Origin: Pseudomonadota bacterium | Lineage (GTDB): Bacteria > Pseudomonadota > Gammaproteobacteria > PS1 > Pseudothioglobaceae | Direction: 5' to 3' | DNA length: 36,588 bases | Assembly (NCBI GenBank): GCA_022600805.1 | Contig: JAHZJR010000039.1 | Coordinates: 1 to 36,588 of the forward strand | Shown here: positions 25,756-35,408 of the stretch, piece by piece | Layout: the number at the start of each line of letters is the position of its first letter | Numbering within the stretch: the stretch's first letter is position 1 | Program-made: the position numbers and the translations under genes | The notes under the pieces: model-generated | The model's input: only the letters and a program-made list of their open reading frames with translations | Databases searched by the model: none | Told to the model about the DNA's origin: nothing

Positions 25756-26176
25756 AGATGTACTTATTGTAAAATTAGATGTGATTGACACACCTGGTGG
25801 CAACGTAATGCACGCAATGAAAAAAACCAGTGTTGGGTATATGGACTTTGGAGAAGCATACTTTTCTCAAGTTGATGAAGGCGCTATAAAAGCATGGAAG
25901 CGACATAAGAATATGATACTCAATTTAGTAGTGCCAACAGGTAAAATAAAATTTGTATTATTTGATGATAGAGAGGTATCAAATAATCAATTTCAAGAAG
26001 TTACAATTTCAAGAGAGAATTATTGTAGATTAACCATTCCACCAATGGTATGGGTGGGTTTTCAAGGTATGACAAGTGGGTCGATGTTACTTAATATCGC
26101 TAGTATTGAGCATGATCCACTTGAGGTTGATCGTTTAGCCATTGATAAAATAAATTACAATTGGAGCGTTAACTAA
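25748..26176 (+). CDS. Cupin-like sugar epimerase (RmlC/dTDP-4-dehydrorhamnose 3,5-epimerase-related)
   Basis: 142 aa; LDVIDTPGGNVMHAMKKTSVGYMDFGEAYFSQVDEGAIKAWKRHKNMILNLVVPTGKIKFVLFDDR. Confidence 0.78.
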   Translation: MIEDVLIVKLDVIDTPGGNVMHAMKKTSVGYMDFGEAYFSQVDEGAIKAWKRHKNMILNLVVPTGKIKFVLFDDREVSNNQFQEVTISRENYCRLTIPPMVWVGFQGMTSGSMLLNIASIEHDPLEVDRLAIDKINYNWSVN

Positions 26177-26937
26177 TGAAAGTAATAATTCTAGCGGGTG
26201 GTTTTGGTACGCGTTTAAGTGAGTATACAGAGTCTATTCCAAAGCCCATGGTTACTGTTGGTGGTAAGCCGATTTTATGGCATATCATGAATACTTATTC
26301 TAAGTTTGAGCATAAGAATTTTTATATTGCTTTAGGCTACAGGGCTGAAGTTATTAAAGAGTATTTTCTAAATTATAGGATACTTAATTCTGACTTTACT
26401 GTAGATTTATCTAATGGAAATGTAGTTGCGCTTCAGCAAGATGCAGTAGACTGGAATATCACATTGGTAGATACAGGTCTTAACTCTATGACTGGAGGGA
26501 GGGTTAAGAGAATGCGAGATTTTATTGGTGATGAGTCTTTCTTGCTTACTTATGGAGATGGGGTTGCAGATATTGATCTTGACGCGCTGATAAAGTTCCA
26601 TAAAAGTCATGGAAAAATGGTAACTGTATCTGCGGTTCATCCAGGTGCACGTTTTGGTGAATTAGATATTAATAATAATGTTGTTACTTCATTTCAAGAA
26701 AAGCCACAAGTGAGCCAGGGCTGGATCAATGGAGGTTATTTTGTTATTGAGCCTAAGTTTTTTGATTTGATTGAAGGGGATGACACTATATTAGAAAAAA
26801 CACCACTGGAGCAAGCTGCACGAATGGGTGAACTAATGTCTTATCAGCACGATGGATTTTGGCAATGTATGGATACTAAGCGCGATAGAGATTCGTTAGA
26901 AGATTTGTGGGAAACTGGTTGCGCCCCATGGAAATAA
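26176..26937 (+). CDS. rfbF: Glucose-1-phosphate cytidylyltransferase
   Basis: 253 aa; VIILAGGFGTRLSEYTESIPKPMVTVGGKPILWHIM, LTYGDGVADIDLDALIKFH, YFVIEPKFFDLI, FWQCMDTKRDRDSLEDLW. Confidence 0.96.
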   Translation: MKVIILAGGFGTRLSEYTESIPKPMVTVGGKPILWHIMNTYSKFEHKNFYIALGYRAEVIKEYFLNYRILNSDFTVDLSNGNVVALQQDAVDWNITLVDTGLNSMTGGRVKRMRDFIGDESFLLTYGDGVADIDLDALIKFHKSHGKMVTVSAVHPGARFGELDINNNVVTSFQEKPQVSQGWINGGYFVIEPKFFDLIEGDDTILEKTPLEQAARMGELMSYQHDGFWQCMDTKRDRDSLEDLWETGCAPWK

Positions 26938-27863
26938 ATACCCATCAAAATAGCCATTTATTGGTTGTAGGTGGTACAGGGTTTATCGGTCAACACATTG
27001 TTAAAAAAGCTTTAGATAAAGGGTTTAATACAACAGTCTTATCTAAAAATAATGGCAATATCTTGAATAAGCTGGATGGTGTTCGATATCTAACTGCTGA
27101 TATTAGTAGCAAAATAAATTTGTTACCTGCTTTGGAAGGTAGGATGTTTGATTATGTCATTAATCTTGGCGGCTATATTAATCATACAAACTACTCAAAT
27201 GGTGGTAGTGAAATTTATGATGTGCATTTTAATGGAGTCAGAAATCTAATTGATTGTCTAGATAAGTCTAAAATAAACGGATTTGTGCAAATAGGAAGTA
27301 GTGATGAATATGGCAATAATCCAGCGCCACAGATTGAGTCTCAAAGGGAGGCACCTATTTCCCCATATTCTTGTGCTAAGGTTGCATCAACTTATTTTTT
27401 ACAAACCTTATACAAAACAGAGAATTTCCCAGTTGTTATTTTAAGACCTTTCCTTGTATATGGCCCCGGACAGGGTAGTGAAAGATTTACCCCTCAAATA
27501 ATTAATGGGTGCATGAATGGTGATAAATTTTCAGTCTCAAAAGGCGAGCAATTAAGAGACTTTTGTTTTATAGATGACTTTGTTGACGCGGTTTTTCTTG
27601 CTTTAGGTAATAATAATGCATTTGGAGAAGTTATTAATATTTCCTCTGGGATTCCTATATCTATTAAAGAAGTGATTAACTTTATTGTTAATATTTTTGA
27701 CTCTGGACAACCGCAATTTGGTAAGAATAAATATAGAGATGGAGAGAATATGGCGCTTTATGCAAATATTGACAAAGCTAAAAAAATGTTGAATTGGGAG
27801 CCTAGAACTGATTTAGAGTGCGGAATTAACAAAACAATTAGCTGGGTAAAGGAGAGTAACTAA
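26928..27863 (+). CDS. NAD-dependent epimerase/reductase (extended SDR, CDP-sugar type)
   Basis: LVVGGTGFIGQHIVKKAL, SSDEYGNNPAP, SPYSCAKVASTYFLQTLY, VVILRPFLVYGPGQGSERFTPQII. ATG 26928 is more likely than GTG 26907. Confidence 0.88.
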   Translation: MEINTHQNSHLLVVGGTGFIGQHIVKKALDKGFNTTVLSKNNGNILNKLDGVRYLTADISSKINLLPALEGRMFDYVINLGGYINHTNYSNGGSEIYDVHFNGVRNLIDCLDKSKINGFVQIGSSDEYGNNPAPQIESQREAPISPYSCAKVASTYFLQTLYKTENFPVVILRPFLVYGPGQGSERFTPQIINGCMNGDKFSVSKGEQLRDFCFIDDFVDAVFLALGNNNAFGEVINISSGIPISIKEVINFIVNIFDSGQPQFGKNKYRDGENMALYANIDKAKKMLNWEPRTDLECGINKTISWVKESN

Positions 27864-28759
27864 TGGATGGTACTCCGTTAGTTAGTATTATAATGAACTG
27901 TTACAACGGTGAAAAATACTTAAGTGAAGCGATTAATTCAGTTTATGCTCAAACATTCGATAATTGGGAAATTATATTTTGGGATAACGCTTCAACTGAT
28001 TCAAGTGCTGCTATTGCCCACTCTTACAATTCCAAACTTAAATATTTTCGCTCTAAGAATACATCAACCCTAGGCGAGGCAAGATCTTTAGCGGTGGATA
28101 AGGCTAAAGGACAGTATTTAGCTTTCTTGGATTGTGATGATGTATGGTTAAGTGACAAGCTAGAAATGCAAGTTGACCTATTTTTGAAAGATAGCTCTCT
28201 TGCGATTGTATATGGATATGCTGAGATTTTTTATAGTGATCAGGCAAAAAAATCAAAACCTGGTAGCATTAATATAATACCAAATACAGATAACTTATTT
28301 GAAGGTATGATCTTTGATAAATTAATTCGTGAAGATTTTATCCCTTTTCCATCCACAGTTATTGATAAAGATAAGTTTATAGAATGTGGAGGGTTTCCAA
28401 AAGATTATAATCACTCGACGGACTATTGGGTTTTTTTACATATGTCTTTTAAGTATAAAGTGGGTGCCATAAAGAAAGTTTGTTGCAGATATCGAATTCA
28501 TCTGGGGAACTTGTCTCATTCACAAGCGGTATTGTGCGCATTGGAGAATATAAGATTAGTAAAAACTTTTTTACCGAATAGTATGGCAGCAGAAAATTTA
28601 ATATTTCATTATGTGAATTTATCAATAGCGTATTTAAAAGAAAGAAGGATTATTGATGCATTTCTAACATTGTACAAGTATGGTGGGTGGGGTATTCTTG
28701 CAAAAAGAGTGTCTAGTAAACTGGCAAAAATTAATTATTGCAGATTAAATTTACTTTAA
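27863..28759 (+). CDS. Glycosyltransferase family 2
   Basis: 298 aa; VSIIMNCYNGEKYLSEAINSVYAQTFDNWEIIFWDNASTDSS, YLAFLDCDDVWLSDKLE. Confidence 0.93.
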   Translation: MDGTPLVSIIMNCYNGEKYLSEAINSVYAQTFDNWEIIFWDNASTDSSAAIAHSYNSKLKYFRSKNTSTLGEARSLAVDKAKGQYLAFLDCDDVWLSDKLEMQVDLFLKDSSLAIVYGYAEIFYSDQAKKSKPGSINIIPNTDNLFEGMIFDKLIREDFIPFPSTVIDKDKFIECGGFPKDYNHSTDYWVFLHMSFKYKVGAIKKVCCRYRIHLGNLSHSQAVLCALENIRLVKTFLPNSMAAENLIFHYVNLSIAYLKERRIIDAFLTLYKYGGWGILAKRVSSKLAKINYCRLNLL

Positions 28760-28811
28760 AGTTGTTAATATATGGTGAATTCTATAATGTTTCTTTTTTG
28801 TAAAAAATAAC

Positions 28812-30584
28812 ATGAAGCCTGTGTTGATAACAACCCCAATTGAAGATACATGGCCAAAAAATAAGAGTACACCTGTTATTTTTCTGGGTGAATGGTGTAA
28901 GTTATATAGTAGAAAGTCGCGTTTGAGAGGGATAAACTATAAGGTGCTCAAATATCACTGGGATGATAGGTGTAAGCTGCACGATGACTATAATTACCTT
29001 AATGATTTTTATGAAGAAATCTTGTTAGAATTGTCAGAAAAATTAAATAACATTCATGGTACTAGATATTCAATGAGATATTGGAGAATTGTAGTAGGGC
29101 CATGGCTAGGATATTTTATTCATATTATTTTTGATCGTTGGTACATGTTAAAAGTAGCCATCGAGACCAATAAAAACTTGAATTGCAAGGTAATTAGCCG
29201 TGATATAGAGTCATTAATTCCAAATAATATGAATCATTTTTCACAAAAGTTTTCTAAAGATGATTGGAATGAAGGAATATATACGAAACTATTAGAAACC
29301 TGCTGGTCAGAAGAGGTGTCTATTGAATATGTGGAGAAAGACTGTAAGCATAAAACAAACATGCGTATTAATAAAAAATGGATATACAAGGTTAAGAAAG
29401 CCTTAAAAAAAGTCATTGTGAGTTTTTTTAATAAAGTTGGATCAAATGATAATAAATATTTCTTTATTCAATCGTATTTACCTCTAATTTGTGAAATTAA
29501 ATTACAGTTAAACTTGGGACAGCTTCCTAAATTTCAAGTGTCGCCAAAATTATCATCGTCTTCTGTATCTTTAGAAGGTAGAAAATGGAGCTTATCAGAG
29601 AAAGATGACGATGATTTATTTAAAACTGTTGCTAGAAAACTAATACCGATAAATATTCCAGTATCTTATCTTGAAGGATATAAGGAAAACGTCATAAAAA
29701 TAAAGCATTGCGAGTCTTGGCCAAAAAATCCTAAAGTTATATTCACAGGGGGGGCATATATTAATGATGACTTTTTCAAATTATGGGCAGCCGATAAAAT
29801 TGAAAAAGGGGTGAAACTTATAATTCCTCAACATGGGGGGAATTTTGGAATGACTCCGTTCTCATTTTATGAAAAACATCAAATTAGTATTTCTGATATG
29901 TGGCTTTCATGGGGCTGGACTGATAAGAAAAACAATAAGATTGTTTCGGTTGGGAATTTAAAAAACCGTAACAAACTTCCAAAGTATGATCCAAATGGAA
30001 AGGTTCTGCTTATTGGAGCTGGGATCCCTAGATATAGCACCCATATTTTTTCCATGATACTATCTAGTCAGTGGTTATTTTATTACAAGGACCAGTTGAG
30101 TTTTTTAGATAGACTCCCTGAAAAAATATATAACAAAACAATATTAAGAGTTAAGGACGATTACGGATGGGAATATTTATCGCGCATTAAAAATGCGCAC
30201 CCTCAGTTGGAGATTGATTCATGGAATAAAACCATATATCAATTAGTATCAAAAAGTAGAGTTTTTGTTTCTACAATAAATTCAACAACTTACTTAGAGT
30301 CTTTGAGTTGGAATATGCCTACTATTATTTTTTGGGATTCTAAATACTCTGAACTTACAGAAAGCGCCAAGTTATATATTAATATTTTGGAAGATGTTGG
30401 CATATTTCATTATACTCCTGAGGGGGCGGCGAATCAGTTAATTACTGTGTGGGAAGATGTCTATAGTTGGTGGGAGTCTGACGATGTTCAGCAGGCTAGG
30501 ATTACATTTTGCCATAAATATTCTAAAGAGATAAAAAACAAGCAAAAATGTTTGGAAAAGGTTTTATCTGAGGAGGCTGGATGA
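28812..30584 (+). CDS. LIC12162/TIGR04331-like surface carbohydrate transferase
   Basis: 590 aa; N-terminal KPVLITTPIEDTWPKNKSTPVIFLGEWCKLYSRKS; IIPQHGGNFGMTPFSFYEKHQISISDMWLSWGW; STINSTTYLESLSWNMPTIIFWD. Confidence 0.8.
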   Translation: MKPVLITTPIEDTWPKNKSTPVIFLGEWCKLYSRKSRLRGINYKVLKYHWDDRCKLHDDYNYLNDFYEEILLELSEKLNNIHGTRYSMRYWRIVVGPWLGYFIHIIFDRWYMLKVAIETNKNLNCKVISRDIESLIPNNMNHFSQKFSKDDWNEGIYTKLLETCWSEEVSIEYVEKDCKHKTNMRINKKWIYKVKKALKKVIVSFFNKVGSNDNKYFFIQSYLPLICEIKLQLNLGQLPKFQVSPKLSSSSVSLEGRKWSLSEKDDDDLFKTVARKLIPINIPVSYLEGYKENVIKIKHCESWPKNPKVIFTGGAYINDDFFKLWAADKIEKGVKLIIPQHGGNFGMTPFSFYEKHQISISDMWLSWGWTDKKNNKIVSVGNLKNRNKLPKYDPNGKVLLIGAGIPRYSTHIFSMILSSQWLFYYKDQLSFLDRLPEKIYNKTILRVKDDYGWEYLSRIKNAHPQLEIDSWNKTIYQLVSKSRVFVSTINSTTYLESLSWNMPTIIFWDSKYSELTESAKLYINILEDVGIFHYTPEGAANQLITVWEDVYSWWESDDVQQARITFCHKYSKEIKNKQKCLEKVLSEEAG

Positions 30585-32230
30585 GTATTGTTCAAAATAA
30601 TAAACGCTCAGTAACTGTACTAGATTGTACATTTAGAGATGGCGGTTATTATCTTAATTGGGACTTTGATGAATCTTTGGTTGCAAAGTATTTACATGCA
30701 ATGGTGGGTTCTGGAGTGGATATTGTAGAAATTGGTTTTCGTTTCCTTTCTACAAATGGTTTTTTAGGCGCATTTGCTTTTTCTACTGATGAGTATTTAA
30801 GGGAAATCAAAATTCCAAAAGAACTATCTGTAGCTGTAATGGTAAATGCATCAGAGTTAATTGACTTTGAAGAGGGTGTTGAGCGTGCGGTAGAATTGTT
30901 GTTTGCACAAAAAGAAGACTCTCCTGTTGATATTGTACGAATTGCCGTCAACGTGGATGATATTGACAAGTGTTACGAAATATCAGAAAAAATACATCAA
31001 CTTGGATATAGAGTTTTTCTTAATATTATGAAAATTGATTTGATAGAAGAAAGTCAATTGAATCATTTTGTTAAAAAAATTCAAAGTTGGTCTACTGTAG
31101 AAGTCCTTTATTTTGCTGATTCATTTGGAAGCATGAATCCAGTTTCTGTCAGAAATATAGTGAACTCCATCAGAAAGTATTGGGATGGGGAGATAGGGAT
31201 ACATGCACATAACAATAAAGGTATTGCATTAATTAATTCTTTAGAAGCGTTAGACGCAGGGGCTGGATATATTGATGCCACTGTTAGTGGAATGGGTCGT
31301 GGTGCAGGAAATGTAAAGATTGAGGATTTGCTTATAGAATTGGTTGAGCGTGGCTTTAGTAATTATAGTTACGATGCAGTACTACTCATAGCTCTTAGGG
31401 ATTTTAAGCTATTACATGAAAAATATAGATGGGGTTCAAGTATTTATTATTATTTAGCGGCTATTCATAAAATTCACCCGACCTATGTTCAGAATATGAT
31501 CTCTGATGACCGCTACGGTGTTGATCAAATATTATCTACTATTGACTCGTTAAAACTTTCTAAAGCTTCGAGCTTTAGTAAAGAAAGCTTAGATATGGCA
31601 GCAAACGGTATGATTGGAGACGAAAATGGAGAGTGGTCGAGTAGGGATTGGTTTAGTGGTCGTACCGTTCTTATATTAAGTTCAGGACCAGGAGTGGTTA
31701 AATATATTGAACAATTGAAAAGATATATTAAGAAGCATAAGCCAATGGTGCTATGTATCAATTTAAATGAGTCTGTGCCTATAGATATGGTTGATGCTTT
31801 TGTCGCCTGTCATGAAATTCGGATTCTGATAGAATCGTCTCTTTATCCTAAATTGAATAAACCGATTATTTTACCTGTATCAAGATCCCCTAAAGATGTT
31901 CAGGGTTTGTTACAACAATCTTCAGTATTGGACTACGGCCTTAGAGTTGAGGAAGGTTCTTTTTTATATACAGATAAAGGCTGCATTTTAAGCGCGCCGT
32001 TTGCTCTTATGTACGCTATATCTATAGCAAATTCAGGTCAGGCTAAGAATATATTAATAGCTGGAGCTGATGGATATTTATCTCATGATTCAAGACAGCT
32101 TAAAATGATAGATATGCTTAAAAAGTACAAGGTAACTTCAGAGGCAATACCACTTACTGCTATTACTCCAACAACTTATCCAATTAATAGTGTTTCACTA
32201 TTTGATAAAAACCTCGATCAAAAAATTTAA
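30581..32230 (+). CDS. HMGL-like/DRE-TIM aldolase domain fused to an uncharacterised C-terminal domain
   Basis: 549 aa; VLDCTFRDGGYYLNWDFD, HAHNNKGIALINSLEALDAGAGYIDATVSGMGRGAGN; C-terminal about 190 aa begins GRTVLILSSGPGVVKYIEQLKRYI and includes NILIAGADGYLSHDSRQ. Confidence 0.82.
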   Translation: MSIVQNNKRSVTVLDCTFRDGGYYLNWDFDESLVAKYLHAMVGSGVDIVEIGFRFLSTNGFLGAFAFSTDEYLREIKIPKELSVAVMVNASELIDFEEGVERAVELLFAQKEDSPVDIVRIAVNVDDIDKCYEISEKIHQLGYRVFLNIMKIDLIEESQLNHFVKKIQSWSTVEVLYFADSFGSMNPVSVRNIVNSIRKYWDGEIGIHAHNNKGIALINSLEALDAGAGYIDATVSGMGRGAGNVKIEDLLIELVERGFSNYSYDAVLLIALRDFKLLHEKYRWGSSIYYYLAAIHKIHPTYVQNMISDDRYGVDQILSTIDSLKLSKASSFSKESLDMAANGMIGDENGEWSSRDWFSGRTVLILSSGPGVVKYIEQLKRYIKKHKPMVLCINLNESVPIDMVDAFVACHEIRILIESSLYPKLNKPIILPVSRSPKDVQGLLQQSSVLDYGLRVEEGSFLYTDKGCILSAPFALMYAISIANSGQAKNILIAGADGYLSHDSRQLKMIDMLKKYKVTSEAIPLTAITPTTYPINSVSLFDKNLDQKI

Positions 32231-32267
32231 TTCAATAAATAACCTTATAACCGAGAATAATTAGTCA

Positions 32268-32993
32268 ATGCATAGAAAAATTATATCAATAATACCTGCT
32301 AGAAAAGGATCTAAAAGATTTAAAAATAAAAATATTGCTAATTTTTGTCATTATCCTTTGTCATTATGGACATTTAATTTTTCTCAAAATAGTGACTTAT
32401 TTGATCTTAGCTATGTCAATACCGATATACCTGAGTTGATACATAAGATTAGTGAATATGATAATCTTGAGTATTGTGAACGAGATACAGATTTATCTGT
32501 AGATAGTGCAACACTAGTGGATGTTATTAGAGATACATGTATCAAAAAATCCTTAAATAGCCAGGATATTATTGTTTTACTTCCTGTAACAGGGTTATTG
32601 AGAACGTACAAAGATATTTCTCTAGGTATTGATACATATCTAAAGGGTGGCGGGGAGACGGTTGTATCCGTTAGCGAGAGCAGCTATCCTGCTAGCATGC
32701 TATGGAAGAAAAGTGATGACGATCATCTTAATCCATTGTTTCCTGATGATTTTAAAAGAACCACACAAAAACAAAATCATTTTTCAACCTATATGTTTAA
32801 TGATTTGTTTGTGATTGATTCAGTAGAAGGGTTTCTTAATCCTGATAGAAATCTTTATGGAAATGATACTAGAGCAGTTGTAACGCCCCAAGAAAGATTT
32901 ATGCCCATTGATTATGAACATCAATTTTTCCTTGCTGAGAAATTATTTGAAGTGGGGCAGAAAGCGGGAGTCTACCCAAAAAATGTTAAATAA
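32268..32993 (+). CDS. Acylneuraminate cytidylyltransferase family protein (second NeuA-like)
   Basis: 241 aa; IISIIPARKGSKRFKNKNIANFCHYPLSLWTF, SVDSATLVDVIRD, VLLPVTGLLRTYKDI. Confidence 0.87.
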   Translation: MHRKIISIIPARKGSKRFKNKNIANFCHYPLSLWTFNFSQNSDLFDLSYVNTDIPELIHKISEYDNLEYCERDTDLSVDSATLVDVIRDTCIKKSLNSQDIIVLLPVTGLLRTYKDISLGIDTYLKGGGETVVSVSESSYPASMLWKKSDDDHLNPLFPDDFKRTTQKQNHFSTYMFNDLFVIDSVEGFLNPDRNLYGNDTRAVVTPQERFMPIDYEHQFFLAEKLFEVGQKAGVYPKNVK

Positions 32994-33022
32994 AACAACT
33001 AATATGATGAGGCAATATTACA

Positions 33023-33919
33023 ATGAAATTAATTAAAGGGGTCGTTCCCGCTATTCTTACACCATTTGATTCTAATGATAATATATATCAAAAAGGAATT
33101 TATGATCAGATAGACTATCTGGCGGATAATAATATTGAATCTTTATTTATTGGTGGTTCATATGGTTCATTCGCCTTAATGAGCGTTGCTGAAAGAAAAC
33201 AATTATTTAAATGGTCTTTAGACAAGTCAAACGAATATGGAATGAATTCTGTTATTCAAATTGGCGCAACAACAACTAAAGAAACAATCGAATTGGCTAA
33301 ATTTGCAGAAGATAGCGGGGCTGATATAGTTGCTTCAGTTGTCCCATATTACTATTCTGGAAGCATTCTTACAGAAGAAGATATTTTAAAACATTTTGAA
33401 GCGTTATGTAATTCTGTAAATATCCCTGTCCATTGTTACAATAACCCTAGAACCACTGGATTTAACATATCACCTGATTTTTTTAGTAACCTAATAAGTG
33501 TTGGATTATCGGGAATAAAGGATGGCTCTGGGGAAGTGGAAAGATTGACAAAAATGCTAGAAGTGGCAAAAAAAGAAAATGTTGATTATATTGCTGGGTC
33601 TACTAGCCTTATGTTTATTAGTGTTATTGGCGGAGCCGATGGATGCGTTTCAGGGGTAGCATTGGTAGCACCTGGTTTATTGATTGATTTCTATAAAGCA
33701 TGCTCTGAAAAGCGTGTAGATGATGCTATGGCGCTACAGGATAAAGTGTTGAAAGTTAGAAATATCTTACAGTCCAGAGGTCCAAGAGCGATTACATGTT
33801 ATGACCTTTTTCACGAAAAAGGGATAGACGTTGGAACATGTAGGTTACCTTGGAGAAGGCTAGAAGATGAGGCATCAAATGAGATAATTAAAAAAATGAA
33901 AGAAGTTGATGTTTTGTGA
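33023..33919 (+). CDS. DapA/NanA-family class I aldolase/lyase (DHDPS or N-acetylneuraminate lyase-like)
   Basis: 298 aa; GVVPAILTPFDSNDNI, GGSYGSFALMSVAERKQ, VPVHCYNNPRTTG-like region with YNNP, catalytic Lys context SGIKDGSGE. Confidence 0.9.
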   Translation: MKLIKGVVPAILTPFDSNDNIYQKGIYDQIDYLADNNIESLFIGGSYGSFALMSVAERKQLFKWSLDKSNEYGMNSVIQIGATTTKETIELAKFAEDSGADIVASVVPYYYSGSILTEEDILKHFEALCNSVNIPVHCYNNPRTTGFNISPDFFSNLISVGLSGIKDGSGEVERLTKMLEVAKKENVDYIAGSTSLMFISVIGGADGCVSGVALVAPGLLIDFYKACSEKRVDDAMALQDKVLKVRNILQSRGPRAITCYDLFHEKGIDVGTCRLPWRRLEDEASNEIIKKMKEVDVL

Positions 33920-34593
33920 ACGTGAGTAGTTTTTATAAAAATATTGAAGTTGTAGTATTTGATTTTGATGGCGTTATATTGGATACATCTTTTATAAAGA
34001 GCAGTGTTTTTCAAGATATATTCAATAAATATCCAATATTTTATGAAAGGATGTGGTTATTTCATCTGGAAAATAAAGGAACTTCAAGAAAGGTTCAATT
34101 TGACTATCTTGTACGTAATCTTCTAGAAGAGAAAGGTGATGTGGCGTCTAAACATATTGAAAAATTAATGTCTCAATATAAAGAAAGTGTGGTTTCCAAA
34201 TTATTAAAAGCGCAATATATAGATGGGGCGTATAAGGCGATAACCTATTCTGCAAAAAAATATACTACATATATAGTTTCAAATGCGCCCACAAGTGAAT
34301 TGCATTTAATTTTAGAAAATAAAAAAATTGGTAAATATTTTAAAGATGTTTTTTCATCGGAAACGGGTATAAACAAGTCTCGAGCTCTAAATCAGATTAT
34401 CAATAAAGAGAGTGTATCTTCAGAGAGTCTATTGTTTATAGGTGATACAGGCAAAGATCAAATGTCAGCAAGAGAAAGTTTAGTAAAATTTGTTGGCATA
34501 GAAAACAGTATGTCTAACTTTTTTGATGATTATGGAATTAGAATTAAAAATATGAATGAGCTTTATACTGGGCTCAGTAAGATCAACAATTAA
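33916..34593 (+). CDS. HAD-family phosphatase
   Basis: 225 aa; VVVFDFDGVILDTS, IVSNAPTSELHLILE, LLFIGDTGKDQMSARE. Confidence 0.88.
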   Translation: MNVSSFYKNIEVVVFDFDGVILDTSFIKSSVFQDIFNKYPIFYERMWLFHLENKGTSRKVQFDYLVRNLLEEKGDVASKHIEKLMSQYKESVVSKLLKAQYIDGAYKAITYSAKKYTTYIVSNAPTSELHLILENKKIGKYFKDVFSSETGINKSRALNQIINKESVSSESLLFIGDTGKDQMSARESLVKFVGIENSMSNFFDDYGIRIKNMNELYTGLSKINN

Positions 34594-34627
34594 TTGGATT
34601 TGTTATAAATAACGTAAAAAAATAAAT

Positions 34628-35404
34628 ATGAAAAATAATAAAAATCTAAAAAATAATCGAGTTTCTTATAATGAGGAATTTTACGATAAGATGTCAGATT
34701 CATCTTACAATTCTGCAAAGATTTACCTGGCCTACTTATGGAAATATATGCAACCAATATCGGTATTAGATGTCGGATGTGGAAGAGGCGCCTGGCTTAA
34801 AGCCTGTCACGAGCATGGAAGTAAGGAATTATTGGGATTTGATGGTGATTGGAATAGCCAATCTATGATGATTGATAAAAATATTAAATATAAATCTATT
34901 GATTTAAATAAAGTATTTAATGTTGAGAAAAGAGTAGATTTAACCATGTCGCTAGAAGTCGCAGAACACCTTAATCCTGTACTTTCAAATCAGTTTGTTA
35001 AATGTTTAACTGGAACATCTGATGCCGTTCTCTTTAGTGCTGCTTATTGTAAACAAGGTGGAACAGATCATATCAACGAGAATAAGCATTCTTACTGGGC
35101 AAAGATATTTAGTGACTATAACTACGTTCCATTTGATTTATTCCGTTCCGCTTTTTGGGGAGATTCGAGAGTGGGTTTTTGGTATAGACAAAACACCTTT
35201 CTTTATATTAAAAAAGATTCTGATATTTTTAATAAACTCCAAAGTTTTAAAGTTATGGAAATAGACCAAATTGATTTTATGGATTGTGTGCACCCAGATT
35301 TATACAATCTGAAGTGCGGCGAAGGGTTGAGTTTTAGTTTACATGCAAAGCATATTCTTCCAAGCCTATTTAAGGCAGTTAAGAGAAGGCTGGTGAAAAG
35401 CTAA
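34628..35404 (+). CDS. Class I SAM-dependent methyltransferase
   Basis: 258 aa; SVLDVGCGRGAWLKACHEHGSKELLGFDGDW, VDLTMSLEVAEHLNPVLSNQFVKCL. Confidence 0.88.
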   Translation: MKNNKNLKNNRVSYNEEFYDKMSDSSYNSAKIYLAYLWKYMQPISVLDVGCGRGAWLKACHEHGSKELLGFDGDWNSQSMMIDKNIKYKSIDLNKVFNVEKRVDLTMSLEVAEHLNPVLSNQFVKCLTGTSDAVLFSAAYCKQGGTDHINENKHSYWAKIFSDYNYVPFDLFRSAFWGDSRVGFWYRQNTFLYIKKDSDIFNKLQSFKVMEIDQIDFMDCVHPDLYNLKCGEGLSFSLHAKHILPSLFKAVKRRLVKS

Positions 35405-35408
35405 CCGT

